Source of the DNA: Rhodobacteraceae bacterium UBA6796
GTDB taxonomy: Bacteria; Pseudomonadota; Alphaproteobacteria; Rhodobacterales; Rhodobacteraceae
Reading direction: 5' to 3'
Assembly (NCBI GenBank): GCA_002452815.1
Contig: DKFM01000006.1
Location: 186,001-250,000, forward strand
Length of the DNA: 64,000 bases
Positions 8,957-19,073 of the stretch are shown piece by piece (within the stretch, counting starts at the first letter, position 1; every line of letters starts with the position of its first letter). The translations under genes and the position numbers were made by a program. Below the pieces are notes generated by a model that ran no database searches, was not told the DNA's origin, and saw only the letters and a program-made list of their open reading frames with translations.

Positions 8957-10007
8957 CGCCGTGCAAAAACCGCTGGTCGAAGTCGCCGGGCTGAAGATGT
9001 ATTTCCCGATCACCGCCGGGGTGTTCCGCCGTCAGGTGGGCAATGTGAAGGCGGTCGACAACGTCAGTTTCACCATTTTCGAAGGCGAGACGCTGGGCCT
9101 TGTGGGCGAATCCGGCTGCGGCAAGTCCACCTGCGGGCGGGCGATCCTGCGGCTTTACGAACCGACCGCGGGCGCAGTGCGGATCGACGGCACCGATGTG
9201 ATTGCTGCCAGTTCCGACACGTTGCGCCAGATGCGTCCCAAGATGCAGATGGTGTTTCAGGACCCGCAGGCCAGCCTGAACCCGCGCATGACCGTGGCCG
9301 CGATCATCGGCGAGCCGCTGGACGAACACACCAAGCTGTCCAAGGCCGAGAAACTGGCCAAGATCTATGCGCTGATGGATCAGGTCGGACTGAACCGCGA
9401 TTTCGCCAACCGCTATCCGCACGAATTTTCCGGCGGACAGCGGCAGCGGATCGGGATTGCCCGCGCCCTGGCGCTGAACCCCAAGTTCATCGTCTGCGAC
9501 GAACCGATCGCGGCGCTGGACGTGTCGATCCAGGCGCAGGTGGTCAACCTGCTGGAAGAGCTGCAGGACAGCCTTGGCCTGACCTATCTGTTCATCAGCC
9601 ACGATCTGTCGATGGTGCGCCATATCGCCGACCGCGTGGCGGTGATGTATCTGGGCCAGATCGTCGAGCTGGCGCCGCGCGACGCGATCTATGCCGAGCC
9701 GCTGCACCCCTATACCCAGGCGCTGCTGTCGGCGGTGCCCGAACCCGACCCAGAGGCCGAAAAGAGCCGCCGCCGGATCGTGCTGACCGGCGACGTGCCC
9801 TCGCCCGCCAATCCGCCCAAGGGCTGCAATTTCTGCACACGTTGCCCCAAGGCAATGGCGATCTGCCACGAGACCGAACCGCAGTTCCGGGAAATCCTGC
9901 CCGGGCGCTTCGTCTCGTGCCATCTTTACGAACAGACCGCCGGTGAAGCGGCGGCACCCGGGGCACGCTCCGAGCACACAGAAAAAACGATCCAACAAGG
10001 AGAGTAA
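8949..10007 (+). CDS. Dipeptide/oligopeptide-type ABC importer, ATPase 2 (DppF/OppF-like)
   Basis: 352 aa. Walker [10 protein letters not shown], signature [14 protein letters not shown] and Walker [13 protein letters not shown] are present. The last departs from the usual DEPVSALD in two positions but keeps the catalytic Asp-Glu. The C-terminal CNFCTRCP cluster segment is present. The ATG (8949) overlaps the end of ATPase 1 by 8 bases and has AGGAG upstream. It pairs with ATPase 1 as a heterodimer under the permeases. Confidence 0.93.
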   Translation: MFDAVQKPLVEVAGLKMYFPITAGVFRRQVGNVKAVDNVSFTIFEGETLGLVGESGCGKSTCGRAILRLYEPTAGAVRIDGTDVIAASSDTLRQMRPKMQMVFQDPQASLNPRMTVAAIIGEPLDEHTKLSKAEKLAKIYALMDQVGLNRDFANRYPHEFSGGQRQRIGIARALALNPKFIVCDEPIAALDVSIQAQVVNLLEELQDSLGLTYLFISHDLSMVRHIADRVAVMYLGQIVELAPRDAIYAEPLHPYTQALLSAVPEPDPEAEKSRRRIVLTGDVPSPANPPKGCNFCTRCPKAMAICHETEPQFREILPGRFVSCHLYEQTAGEAAAPGARSEHTEKTIQQGE

Positions 10008-10008
10008 G

Positions 10009-11712
10009 ATGAAACTCAGAACCGCCCTTCTGGGCGCTGCCGCCACGCTGGCCTTCGCGCCCGCCGCTTTCGCGGAACGTGGCACCGATGGCGACGTGAA
10101 GATCCTGTATTCGCAGGCCGTGTCGACCATGAACGCCTATCTGTCCTCGGGGACGAAAGACGTCGAAGTCGGCAGCCTCGTGCTGGAGCCGCTGGCCGGC
10201 TTCAACGAAAAAGGCGAGGTGATCCCGCGCCTCGTGACCGAAATCCCGAGCCTGGAAAACGGCGGGATTGCCGAAGACCTGAAATCCATCACCTGGAAAC
10301 TGACGCCCGGGCTGAAATGGTCCGACGGCACCCCGGTGACCGCGCATGATGCCGTGTTCACTGCGCAATATTGCATGGACCCTGCCGGTGGCTGCGCGCA
10401 GCTCGCGCGTTACGAAGGCATCGAGAAGGTCGAGGCGCTGGACGATCTGACCGTCAAGATCAGCTACACCGAGCCCAAGCCGAACCCCTTCACCGCCTTC
10501 GTCGGCGCGACCTCGCCGATCCTGCAAAAGGCGCAGTTCGAGAAATGCCTGGGCGCCGCCGCCTCGACCTGCACCGACGCCAACTTCAAGCCGATCGGCA
10601 CCGGCCCGTTCCGCGTGGTCGAGTTCCGCACCAACGACACCGTGCAGCTGGAAGCGAACCCGGAATACCGCGACCCGGCCAAGCCCGCCTTCGCGACCGC
10701 ACTGGTCAAGGGCGGCGGCGATGCCACCTCGGCCGCGCGCGCGGTGATGGAGACCGGCGAATTCGATTACGCCTGGAACACCCAGATCTCGCCCGAAGTG
10801 CAGGAACAGATGCTGGCCGGCGGCAAGGGGCAGTTCGTCTCGGGCTTCGGCACGCTGGTCGAACGGATCGAGATGAACATGACCGACCCGTCCCCGGATC
10901 TGCCCGAGGGCGAGCGCGCCACCGCCAAGCACCCGCACCCGATCCTGTCGGACATCCGCGTGCGCACCGCCCTGTCGAAGGCGATCGACCGTGAAATCCT
11001 GGTCGAAATCGGCTATGGCGCCGCGGGTCGTGCGACCTGTAACCTGGTGCCCGCGCCGGAAATCTTTGCCTCGGACAACACCGGCTGTCTGACCCAGGAC
11101 GTCGAGGGCGCCAAGGCGCTGCTGGAGGAAGCGGGCTGGACCGACAGCGACGGCGACGGCATCCGCGACAAGGACGGCAAGAAGCTGAGCCTGCTCTACC
11201 AGACCTCGGTCAACGCGATCCGTCAGGACTTCCAGGCGATCATCAAGCAGTGGTGGAACGACATCGGCGTCGAGGTCGAGCTGAAATCGGTTGACGGCAG
11301 CGTGTTCTTCGGCGGCGATGCGGGCTCGCCCGATACCTTCCAGAAGTTCTATGCCGACGTTGAAATGTATGCCAACAACTTCGACGGCACCGACCCCGAG
11401 CCCTATCTGGCGCAATACACCTGCGACAAGGCCCCGACCCCGGAAAGCCAGTGGCAGGGTGAAAACGTCAACCGCTTCTGCGACCCGGAATATGACAAGC
11501 TGCTGGCCGAACTGGTCCGCACCCGCGGGATCGAGGAACGTGCGGTCATCGCCAAGAAGCTCAACGACATGCTGACCAAGGACAGCATGGTGGTGGTGCC
11601 GCTGGTCGACCGTGGCCGTCTGTCGGCGCATTCCAACACCCTGGGCGGCGTCGTGCTGAACACCTGGGATTCCGAGCTGTGGAACGCCTCGGACTGGTAT
11701 CGCATCAAGTGA
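10009..11712 (+). CDS. Periplasmic substrate-binding protein, family 5 (peptide/nickel type)
   Basis: 567 aa. A Sec signal peptide ending AFAPAAFA is cleaved near residue 22. The mature protein has the family 5 signature block around LTPGLKWSDGTPVTAHD and the later IGTGPFRV motif. A DSDGDGIRDKDGKK calcium-loop-like stretch near residue 380 is common in this family. The ATG follows AAGGAGAGTAAG, one base after the ATPase 2 stop. Four or more Cys residues (for example in CMDPAGGC and CLGAAASTC) could form disulfides in the periplasm. Ligand unknown: peptides or N-acyl amino acids are suggested by the divergent hydrolase operon. Confidence 0.92.
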   Translation: MKLRTALLGAAATLAFAPAAFAERGTDGDVKILYSQAVSTMNAYLSSGTKDVEVGSLVLEPLAGFNEKGEVIPRLVTEIPSLENGGIAEDLKSITWKLTPGLKWSDGTPVTAHDAVFTAQYCMDPAGGCAQLARYEGIEKVEALDDLTVKISYTEPKPNPFTAFVGATSPILQKAQFEKCLGAAASTCTDANFKPIGTGPFRVVEFRTNDTVQLEANPEYRDPAKPAFATALVKGGGDATSAARAVMETGEFDYAWNTQISPEVQEQMLAGGKGQFVSGFGTLVERIEMNMTDPSPDLPEGERATAKHPHPILSDIRVRTALSKAIDREILVEIGYGAAGRATCNLVPAPEIFASDNTGCLTQDVEGAKALLEEAGWTDSDGDGIRDKDGKKLSLLYQTSVNAIRQDFQAIIKQWWNDIGVEVELKSVDGSVFFGGDAGSPDTFQKFYADVEMYANNFDGTDPEPYLAQYTCDKAPTPESQWQGENVNRFCDPEYDKLLAELVRTRGIEERAVIAKKLNDMLTKDSMVVVPLVDRGRLSAHSNTLGGVVLNTWDSELWNASDWYRIK

Positions 11713-11719
11713 CCCAAGC

Positions 11720-11739
11720 CACGCCCCCACGGGGGCGTG
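11720..11739 (+). terminator. Intercistronic hairpin after the binding-protein gene
   Basis: CACGCCCCCACGGGGGCGTG is a perfect GC-rich hairpin 8 bp after the binding-protein stop, inside the 124-bp gap before the permease genes. No U-tract follows. It is more likely an mRNA 3'-end stabiliser or partial attenuator that keeps binding-protein mRNA more abundant than permease mRNA. Confidence 0.5.
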
Positions 11740-11836
11740 CGTCCTTCCGGGCGGGGGGCCATCGGTGCCCCGCCCCTTTTGCCCCTGACGATCTCGCGGC
11801 CCTCCCCGGCCCGCGCCAAGCCCCCCGAGGCCGCCC

Positions 11837-12844
11837 ATGTTAACCCTGACGCTGCGCCGGTTGCTGATTGCGATCCCGACGCTCATCATCATCTCGCTGG
11901 TGATTTTCCTGCTGCTCGAGGCCGCCCCCGGCGACCCGCTGGGCGATGTGCCGCTGACCGTGCCCCCCGAGGTGAAGGAAAAGATGCGCCTCGCACTGGG
12001 GCTCGACAGCCCGTGGTACGTTCGTTACGGCCTTTGGATGAAACAGTTTTTCTGGGTCGAGCCGGTGCACCTGTGGGATGCGCTGTTTGGCACGCATTTC
12101 GGGGACGGAATGCAGCGCGTGATCTCGTTCCAGTCGCGCCAGCCGGTGATGCAGATCATCGCCGAGCGCCTGCCCCAGACCCTGACCGTGGTCGGGCTGG
12201 CCTATCTGGTGGGGGTGCTAATCGCGCTGCCGATCGGCATCATCTCGGCCTATCGGCAATATTCCTGGTTCGACAACCTCGGCACCTTCATCTCGATGAT
12301 CGGGTTTTCGGTGCCGACCTTCTTCACCGGCGTCGTGCTGATCATCGTCTTCGCGGTCAAGCTGCAATGGTTCCCCTCGGTCTACGACACCACCTTGCAG
12401 GTCACCGACTGGGCCAGTTTCAAGCAGCAGATGCGCCAGATGGTGATGCCGGTCACGGTGCTGGCGCTGTATAACGCGGCGCAGATCTCGCGCTTCATGC
12501 GTGCCTCGATGCTCGACAATCTGGGGCAGGATTATGTGCGCACCGCACGCGCCAAGGGCCTGACCGAAAAGGTCGTGGTGCTGATCCATGTGCTGCGCAA
12601 CTCGCTGATCCCGGTGGTGACCGTGATCGCGCTTGGCGTGCCCACGATCTTCGGCGGCGCGATCATCACCGAACAGGTGTTCAAGGTGAATGGCCTGGGC
12701 CAGCAGCTGATCTTGTCGATCCACGCCAACGACATGCCGATGGTGATGACGCTGACCTTCATCTTCGCGATCCTGATCGTTCTCTTCAACCTCGTTGCCG
12801 ATCTGCTCTACGGCATTCTCGACCCGAGGATTCGCTATGACTGA
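11837..12844 (+). CDS. Dipeptide-type ABC importer permease 1 (DppB/OppB-like)
   Basis: 335 aa. It opens with a membrane anchor (residues 5-30), followed by a periplasmic loop and about five more helices. The cytoplasmic coupling loop RTARAKGLTEKVVVLIHVLR is the EAA motif of this family (around residue 235). The C-terminus DLLYGILDPRIRYD is typical of DppB. The protein forms the translocation pore with permease 2. The stop codon overlaps the next start by 8 bases. The longish gap before it holds an mRNA hairpin, so it may be expressed below the binding protein. Confidence 0.93.
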   Translation: MLTLTLRRLLIAIPTLIIISLVIFLLLEAAPGDPLGDVPLTVPPEVKEKMRLALGLDSPWYVRYGLWMKQFFWVEPVHLWDALFGTHFGDGMQRVISFQSRQPVMQIIAERLPQTLTVVGLAYLVGVLIALPIGIISAYRQYSWFDNLGTFISMIGFSVPTFFTGVVLIIVFAVKLQWFPSVYDTTLQVTDWASFKQQMRQMVMPVTVLALYNAAQISRFMRASMLDNLGQDYVRTARAKGLTEKVVVLIHVLRNSLIPVVTVIALGVPTIFGGAIITEQVFKVNGLGQQLILSIHANDMPMVMTLTFIFAILIVLFNLVADLLYGILDPRIRYD

Positions 12845-13751
12845 CACCACCCCCGCAACCGCGAAAATCCGCCCGCCGCGCAGCCAGTGGTGGGATGTCT
12901 GGGATCAGTTCAAGACCCACAAGGGCGCGCTGGTCGGGCTCAGCATCTTCGTGCTGATCCTGCTGGCCATCACCATCGGCCCGTTCCTGTGGGACATGGC
13001 GCCGACCTATGTCGACCTGCGCGCCCGCAACAAGGGCTTCTCGGCGGCGCATCCGCTGGGCACCGATCAGCTGGGCCGCGATGTGCTTGCGCGGATGATG
13101 GCGGGGGGCAAGGTCTCGATCTCGGTCGGCCTGACGGCGATGATGCTGTCGATCATGCTGGGCACCACGATCGGGGTTCTGGCGGGCTATTTCCGCCGCC
13201 TCGAAGGCCCGCTGATGCGGCTGACCGACCTGTTCCTGGCGCTGCCGCTGCTGCCGCTCTTGCTGCTGATGGTCACCCTGTTCCGCGAACCGCTGTCGAA
13301 AAGCTTCGGCCCCGAGCGCGGGATCTTCCTGCTGATCGTCTTTGCCATCGGCGCGACCAGCTGGATGCAGACCGCCCGCATCGTGCGCGGCGAGGTGCTG
13401 GGCCTGAAGGAACGCGAATTCGTGCTGGCCGCGCGGTCCATCGGCACGCCTGCGCGGCGGATGATCCTGCGCCATGTGCTGCCCAATGTGCTCAGCCCGA
13501 TCATGGTCTCGGCAACCCTGGGCATCGCAAGCGCGATCATCACCGAATCCGCGCTCAGCTTCCTGGGCCTCGGCTTCCCGCCCGATTTCCCGACCTGGGG
13601 GCGGCTGCTTTATGATGCCGTCGACCAGATGCAGCTCTACCCGTGGCGGGTGATCTTGCCCGGCGTCGCGATCTCGCTCACCGTGCTGAGCGTGAACTAC
13701 ATCGGCGACGGGCTGCGCGACGCGCTCGATCCGCGGATCCGCGGGCGCTGA
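12837..13751 (+). CDS. Dipeptide-type ABC importer permease 2 (DppC/OppC-like)
   Basis: 304 aa. The N-terminal helix (about 28-50) is followed by HPLGTDQLGRDVLARMMAGG, the characteristic DppC segment, then five helices. The EAA loop includes REFVLAARSIGTPARRMI, and the protein ends GDGLRDALDPRIRGR. Last gene of the importer operon, followed by repeat copy B, which can fold into a strong hairpin and probably ends the transcript. Confidence 0.93.
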   Translation: MTDTTPATAKIRPPRSQWWDVWDQFKTHKGALVGLSIFVLILLAITIGPFLWDMAPTYVDLRARNKGFSAAHPLGTDQLGRDVLARMMAGGKVSISVGLTAMMLSIMLGTTIGVLAGYFRRLEGPLMRLTDLFLALPLLPLLLLMVTLFREPLSKSFGPERGIFLLIVFAIGATSWMQTARIVRGEVLGLKEREFVLAARSIGTPARRMILRHVLPNVLSPIMVSATLGIASAIITESALSFLGLGFPPDFPTWGRLLYDAVDQMQLYPWRVILPGVAISLTVLSVNYIGDGLRDALDPRIRGR

Positions 13752-13758
13752 TCCCACG

Positions 13759-13880
13759 CGCCGGGGGCCCTGCCCCCGGACCCCCGGGATATTTGAACCA
13801 AGGTGAAAGGCCTGCGTTTTCATCTTGGCTGAAATATCCCGGGGGTGAATGGCCGCAGGCCAGAGGGGGCGGCGCCCCCT
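13759..13880. repeat. Composite dispersed repeat, copy B (head-to-head palindromic pair)
   Basis: A GGGGGCCCTGCCCCC hairpin (about 13763-13778) precedes a 28-bp arm (13781-13808, core GGGATATTTGAACCAAGG). A short loop and the inverted arm follow (13818-13845). Then come GGCCGCAGGCC and a second GC hairpin AGGGGGCGGCGCCCCCT. The module order is identical to copy A at 3788-3917. It lies between two same-strand operons. Confidence 0.85.
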
Positions 13881-13942
13881 GCCCCGCCCGCCACTTGCGG
13901 CAAATCATGGAAATCACTCCGCAACCGCGCTAGCGTGGCACC

Positions 13943-14650
13943 ATGTCTGACCCGGTCCTTCGCTGTGAAAACATCACCCGCATCTACCGCACCGGCGCGG
14001 TCGAGGTGCAGGCCTTGCGTGGTGTCACGATGCGGCTTGATGCGGGCGAGATGGTGGTGCTGCTGGGCGCCTCGGGCTCGGGCAAGTCGACATTGCTGAA
14101 CATTCTGGGGGCGCTCGACACGCCTACGTCGGGGCGGGTGTTCTTTGGCGACACCGAACTGACCCGCGCGCCCGACCGTGAGCTGACCCGGTTCCGGCGC
14201 GAGCATGTGGGCTTCGTGTTCCAGTTCTACAACCTGATGCCCGCGCTGACCGCGCGCGAGAATGTGGCACTGGTGACCGAAATCGCCGCCGATCCGATGC
14301 GCCCCGAAGAGGCGCTGGAGCGGGTCGGGCTGGGCCATCGGCTGCATCACTTCCCGGCCGAGCTGTCGGGGGGCGAGCAGCAGCGCGTGGCCATCGCCCG
14401 CGCCATCGCGAAGCGCCCCGAACTGCTGTTGTGCGACGAGCCGACCGGCGCGCTTGACAGTGCGACCGGCGTCACCGTGCTGGAGGCCCTGACCCAGGTG
14501 AACAGCGATCTGGGCACGGCCACCGCGATCATCACCCATAACGTCGGGATTCAGGCGATCGCGCACCGGGTGATCCATATCGCCGATGGCCGGATCGCAC
14601 GCGAGACGATCAACGAGGTCCGCATCCCGCCCTCGGAGGTGACATGGTAA
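13943..14650 (+). CDS. ABC exporter ATPase (MacB/LolD/DevA type)
   Basis: 235 aa. Walker [11 protein letters not shown]-loop in [13 protein letters not shown], signature [14 protein letters not shown] and Walker [13 protein letters not shown] are all present and intact. This subfamily works with FtsX-type permeases in mechanotransmission rather than transport through a pore. The following permease gene overlaps the end of this gene by 7 bases. With the periplasmic adaptor it forms a three-gene MacAB/DevBCA-like system. Confidence 0.93.
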   Translation: MSDPVLRCENITRIYRTGAVEVQALRGVTMRLDAGEMVVLLGASGSGKSTLLNILGALDTPTSGRVFFGDTELTRAPDRELTRFRREHVGFVFQFYNLMPALTARENVALVTEIAADPMRPEEALERVGLGHRLHHFPAELSGGEQQRVAIARAIAKRPELLLCDEPTGALDSATGVTVLEALTQVNSDLGTATAIITHNVGIQAIAHRVIHIADGRIARETINEVRIPPSEVTW

Positions 14651-17013
14651 GCGCGCTGGATCGCAAGCTCTTGCGCGACCTGTTGCGGCTTTGGGCGCAG
14701 GTGCTGGCGATTGCGGCGGTGCTGGCCTGCGGGGTGATGGTTCTGGTGCTGGGCACCGGCACGCGCGCCTCGCTGGAAGCTTCGCGCGCGCAGTATTACG
14801 ACCGCCAGCGGTTCGGCGATGTGTTTGTCACCGCGACCCGCGCGCCCGAGACCCTGCTGCCCGAGATTGCCGCCATCGAAGGCGTGGCCCGGATCAGCCC
14901 GCGGATCGTGACGCAGGCCCTGCTCGATCTGCCCGGCGTGACAGAGCCGGTCTCGGCCAGCGTGCTGTCGCTGCCTGCATCGGGGGCCGCGCCGGTGCTG
15001 AACGCGCCGCTGCTGCGCGCCGGCCGCCTGCCCGACCCGAGCCACCCCGAGGAGGTCGCGCTTTACGCCCCCTTCGCCGAGGCGCGCGGACTGGCCCCCG
15101 GCGCGCGGTTCTTCGCGGTGATCGAAGGGCAGCGGCGCGAACTGGTGGTGACCGGCCATGTGCTCTCGCCCGAATATATCTACACCATCGGACCCGGGGC
15201 GATGATGCCGGACGACGCGTTGTTCGGCGTGCTGTGGCTTGGCCACACTGCAGCGGCAGCGGCCACCGATATGGACGGCGCCTTCAACAGTCTGAGCGTC
15301 AGCCTGTCGCGGGGTGCATCGGAACCTGGCGTCATTGCCGCACTCGACCATCTGCTTGCGCCCTATGGCGGCACCGGGGCGCATGGCCGCGCCGATCAGG
15401 TCAGCCATGCCTTCCTGCAATCGGAACTGGAACAGCTGGGCGCGATGGCACTGATCCTGCCGCCGATTTTCCTGACCGTCTCGGCCTTTCTGGTGAACAT
15501 GGTGCTGGGGCGGCTGATCGCGCTGGAGCGGCCGCAGATCGGGTTGTTGAAGGCGGTGGGCTACACCACCCGGGCGATTGCGGCGCATTACCTGAAGCTC
15601 GCGCTCGGGATCGGGCTGGTCGGCATCGTGATCGGCTGGGTCGCGGGCTGGTATCTGGGAGCGGCGATGACGCGGATGTATACGCAGTTCTTCCGCCTGC
15701 CCTGGCTGATCTATGCGCCCTCAAGCTGGCCCTTTGCGGTGTCGGCGGTGCTGGCGCTGGTGACGGTGGCGACGGGTGCGGGGCGCGCCGTGGCGGGGTC
15801 TGTCCGGCTGCCGCCCGCGGTCGCGATGCAACCGCCTGCGCCGCCGCTGTTCCGGCGCGGCTGGGCCGATGCGATCGGCGCGGGGCTGGGGCTGCGGCAG
15901 ACGACGATGATGATCTTGCGCTCGATCACGCGCTGGCCGGGGCGGGCGGCGGTGACGCTGTTCGGGGTGGCGGCCTCGGTCGCGGTGCTGATCGCGTCCT
16001 TCTTCACCTATGACGCGATGGAACTGATGGTGGACGAGATCTTCACCAAGGCGAACCGCCAGAACGTCACGCTGATGCTGGCGCAGCCCGAAAACGACCG
16101 CGCCGTTGCCGATGCCCGCGCGCTGCCCGGGGTGATCGTGGCCGAAGGCGCGCTGAGCCTGCCGGTGCGGCTGCACAACGGGCCGCGGGCCGAGTTGACG
16201 ACGCTGACCGCCCATCCCGCGCAGGTCACCCTGTCGCGGCTGATCGACGATCAGGGCCGCGCTGTCAGCCTGCCCGATCACGGGCTGGTCCTGCCCGAAG
16301 GCTTGGCGCGCAAGCTGGCGCTGGCCCCCGGCGACAGGGTGCGGGTCGAGGGGCTGAGCCCGCCGCGCGAGACCTGGGAGATTCCGCTGGCCGCCACGAT
16401 CCGCCAGACGCTGGGCCAAGAGGCGCATATCGCCGCCCCCGCACTGGCCGCGCTGATGCGTCAGGCGCCGCAGGTCAACCGCATCAACCTGCGGGTCGAT
16501 CCCGCGCAGATGCCCGCGCTGCAAGCTGCGGTCAAGGCCACCCCCGCGATTGCCGGGCTGGCCGATCTGGCGCGCACGCAGGAACAGTTCACCGCCACGA
16601 TCAATGAAAACCTGGCGATCTCGACCGTGATCTACAGTGCCCTGGGCATGCTGATCACGATGGGCGTGGTCTATAACGCGGCGCGCATCCAGCTGTCCGA
16701 ACGCAGTCATGAACTGGCCTCGCTGCGGGTGCTGGGGTTCCGGCGCGCCGAGGTCGGCTATGTTCTGGTGGGCGAGTTGATGGTGCTGACGCTGGCCGCG
16801 CTGCCGCTGGGCTGGGCGGCGGGCTATGGCTTTGCGGCGCTGGTGGTGCAGGGGTTTTCGACCGATGTTGTGGCCCTGCCGCTGGTGGTGCAGCGCCGCA
16901 CCTTCGGCTGGGCCAGCCTGATCGTGGCCGCCACCGCGCTTGGCGCCGCGCTGCTGGTGCGGCGCAGATTGGACCGGATCGACATTGTTCAGGCGCTCAA
17001 GGCGCGCGATTAG
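14644..17013 (+). CDS. ABC exporter permease with two FtsX-like domains
   Basis: 789 aa. It begins with one helix (about 20-42), then a periplasmic domain to about residue 265. Three helices follow with the FtsX signature (around [19 protein letters not shown]). A second helix, periplasmic domain and a second FtsX block follow, with the related segment [20 protein letters not shown] near residue 695. This duplicated layout is that of large MacB-like/LolCE-like permeases that extract or push substrates across the periplasm. The start overlaps the ATPase gene. Substrate unknown. Confidence 0.9.
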   Translation: MVSALDRKLLRDLLRLWAQVLAIAAVLACGVMVLVLGTGTRASLEASRAQYYDRQRFGDVFVTATRAPETLLPEIAAIEGVARISPRIVTQALLDLPGVTEPVSASVLSLPASGAAPVLNAPLLRAGRLPDPSHPEEVALYAPFAEARGLAPGARFFAVIEGQRRELVVTGHVLSPEYIYTIGPGAMMPDDALFGVLWLGHTAAAAATDMDGAFNSLSVSLSRGASEPGVIAALDHLLAPYGGTGAHGRADQVSHAFLQSELEQLGAMALILPPIFLTVSAFLVNMVLGRLIALERPQIGLLKAVGYTTRAIAAHYLKLALGIGLVGIVIGWVAGWYLGAAMTRMYTQFFRLPWLIYAPSSWPFAVSAVLALVTVATGAGRAVAGSVRLPPAVAMQPPAPPLFRRGWADAIGAGLGLRQTTMMILRSITRWPGRAAVTLFGVAASVAVLIASFFTYDAMELMVDEIFTKANRQNVTLMLAQPENDRAVADARALPGVIVAEGALSLPVRLHNGPRAELTTLTAHPAQVTLSRLIDDQGRAVSLPDHGLVLPEGLARKLALAPGDRVRVEGLSPPRETWEIPLAATIRQTLGQEAHIAAPALAALMRQAPQVNRINLRVDPAQMPALQAAVKATPAIAGLADLARTQEQFTATINENLAISTVIYSALGMLITMGVVYNAARIQLSERSHELASLRVLGFRRAEVGYVLVGELMVLTLAALPLGWAAGYGFAALVVQGFSTDVVALPLVVQRRTFGWASLIVAATALGAALLVRRRLDRIDIVQALKARD

Positions 17014-17028
17014 GAAAGGATCACCCCG

Positions 17029-18228
17029 ATGAAAAGATGGCTTTTCCCCGCCCTGTCGGTGATCGCGTTGCTGGCCCTTGGCGGCTGGGCGCTGTGGCCG
17101 CGCGCCGAACTGGTCGATCTGGTCACCATCGCACGCGGCCCGATGGAAACCACGGTCGAGGCCGAGGGCATGACCCGGGTGCGCGCGCCCTATCTGGTCA
17201 CGGCCCCGATCACCGGCACCACGGTGCGCAGCCCGGTGGAAGTGGGCGATGCGGTCGTGCGCGGGCAAACCGTGGTGGCCGAAATCCACCCGGCCGAGCC
17301 CGCCTTTCTGGATGCCCGCGCCCGCGCACAGGCCGAAGCCACCGTGACAGAAACCCAGGCCGCGGTGCGCCTGGCCGAGGCCAATATCACGCGCGCCGAG
17401 GCCGATCTGGCCTATGCGCGCGGCGAATATCAACGCAACAGCGAACTGGCCGCACGCGGCATCGTGCCCTCGCGCACGCTCGAGGCCGCGCTGCAGGCCC
17501 GCCAGAGCGCCGAGGCCGCGCTGATCGCCGCGCGCTCGGAACTCGACCTGAACCGCGCCACGCTGGCCAAGGCGCAGGCGCAACTGGTGATCCCGACCGA
17601 CCCCGGCGCCGATCAGCACGGCGCCAGCTGCTGCGTGGCGATCACCGCGCCCGCCAGCGGCACCATCCTGACGATCGAGGACCGCTCGGCCCGGCTGGTG
17701 CAGGCGGGGGCGCCGCTGCTGACCATCGGCGATGTGCAGGATCTGGAAATCGAGGTCGATCTACTGTCCTCGGATGCGGTCAAGGTGGCGCTTGGCGCGT
17801 CGGCCCATATCGAACGCTGGGGCGGCGCGGGCGTTCTGGAGGCGCGCGTGAGCCGGATCGAGCCCGCCGCGGTGACCAAGGTCTCGGCCCTGGGGATCGA
17901 GGAACAGCGGGTCAAGCTGCGGCTCGATATCCTGACCCCGGCCGAGGCGCGCGCGGGTCTGGGCGACCGCTTCCGCACCTATGTCCGCATCGTCACCTGG
18001 GGCGCAGACGCGGTGCTGCTGGTGCCACAATCGGCGCTGTTCCGGCAGGGGACGGGCTGGGCCGTCTTTGCCGAACGCGCGGGCCGCGCGGTGCTGGTGC
18101 CGGTCGAGATCGGGCATAGCAATGCGCAGGTGGCCGAGGTGGTGTCCGGTCTGGCCGAGGGCGAGCGGGTCGTGGCCTACCCGGGCAGCCTGATCGCCGA
18201 TGGCAGCCGCATCGCCGCGCGCCCCTGA
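17029..18228 (+). CDS. Periplasmic adaptor (HlyD/membrane fusion protein family)
   Basis: 399 aa. An N-terminal anchor helix (residues 5-25) is followed by a biotinyl-lipoyl-like domain (GTTVRSPVEVGDAVVRGQTV) and an Ala/Glu-rich coiled-coil hairpin (about residues 95-190). The other half of the lipoyl domain (APASGTILTIEDRSARLVQA), beta-barrel and C-terminal domains follow. It would link the FtsX-type permease to an outer membrane channel. The ATG follows GAAAGGA. Third gene of the exporter operon. Its end is only 5 bp from the end of the convergent tonB-like gene. No outer membrane factor gene is adjacent. Confidence 0.9.
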   Translation: MKRWLFPALSVIALLALGGWALWPRAELVDLVTIARGPMETTVEAEGMTRVRAPYLVTAPITGTTVRSPVEVGDAVVRGQTVVAEIHPAEPAFLDARARAQAEATVTETQAAVRLAEANITRAEADLAYARGEYQRNSELAARGIVPSRTLEAALQARQSAEAALIAARSELDLNRATLAKAQAQLVIPTDPGADQHGASCCVAITAPASGTILTIEDRSARLVQAGAPLLTIGDVQDLEIEVDLLSSDAVKVALGASAHIERWGGAGVLEARVSRIEPAAVTKVSALGIEEQRVKLRLDILTPAEARAGLGDRFRTYVRIVTWGADAVLLVPQSALFRQGTGWAVFAERAGRAVLVPVEIGHSNAQVAEVVSGLAEGERVVAYPGSLIADGSRIAARP

Positions 18229-18233
18229 CAGGC

Positions 18234-19073
18234 TCAGCGCGCGAAGCTCATCGGCAGGGTGAATGTGTAGTTACGCGCCGTCAGTTCCTTGGGCGCCACC
18301 GGAAACCGCCCCGCCGCCCGCACCGCCTGCACTGCCGCCGCGTCGAAGGCCGCCACGCCCGAGCTTTTCACCACCGACACGCCGCGCAGCGCGCCCGCCG
18401 ATGTCACGGTCAGCTGCACCACGACCCGTCCGCGCGCAGATCCTGCGGCGGGCGGATAGGCCTTGCGCCGCTCGATCCGCGCCCGGATCACCGCGCCCCA
18501 TTCCGCGCGCAGATCGCGCTCGCGCCCGGGGCTGAGCGTCGCCGCCTCGGCGCGCCCGTTGCGCCCCGCCGCAGCCCCCCCCGCCCCCGCGGCCTGTTGC
18601 GCAGCCTGCGCCCGCGCCTGCGGCGCCGCGGGTTTCTTGGCCGCTTTCGGCTTTTTCGGCGCGGGCGGGGCTTCGGGTTTCGGCGGTTCGGGCTGTTTCG
18701 GCGGCTCGGGCGCGGCCTGCGGCATCATCGGGGCATCCCGCAAGGTCGGGGCCTGCGGCAGGCTCAGCGCCGCAGTTGGCGGCGGTGTGTCGGGGGTGAT
18801 CTCGGTGCTGATCTCGGGCGGCAGATCGGCGATCGGCTCAGGCACCGGATCGGCCGGGGTGTCCGGCGCCTCGGACGTCAGTTCGGGCGGGCGCTCCCAG
18901 TCCGCGATCAGCGCCTCCAGCGCACCGTCGGCCCCCGCCAGCGTAATCAGTTCGCTGCCGCCCGCCCCGGCCGCCTCGACCGATCCGGGTTTGTCGCCCC
19001 ACAGGGCAAAGACGCCAAGATGCAGCGCCGCTGCCAGCACCACGAACCCACCGAAGGACAGCCCCCGCCGCAT
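18234..19073 (-). CDS. TonB family energy-transducing protein
   Basis: 279 aa. One N-terminal membrane anchor (about 9-28), then a Pro/Lys/Ala-rich spacer with repeated PPKQPEPPKPEAPPAPKK-like runs. The C-terminal TonB domain has ARIERRKAYPPAA and RGRVVVQLTVTSAGALRGVS, with SSGVAAFDAAAVQAVR. The ATG shares a base with the stop of the upstream ExbD gene (TGATG). With ExbB/ExbD it would transmit proton-motive force to outer membrane receptors. No TonB-dependent receptor is in the window. Confidence 0.92.
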   Translation of the reverse strand: MRRGLSFGGFVVLAAALHLGVFALWGDKPGSVEAAGAGGSELITLAGADGALEALIADWERPPELTSEAPDTPADPVPEPIADLPPEISTEITPDTPPPTAALSLPQAPTLRDAPMMPQAAPEPPKQPEPPKPEAPPAPKKPKAAKKPAAPQARAQAAQQAAGAGGAAAGRNGRAEAATLSPGRERDLRAEWGAVIRARIERRKAYPPAAGSARGRVVVQLTVTSAGALRGVSVVKSSGVAAFDAAAVQAVRAAGRFPVAPKELTARNYTFTLPMSFAR

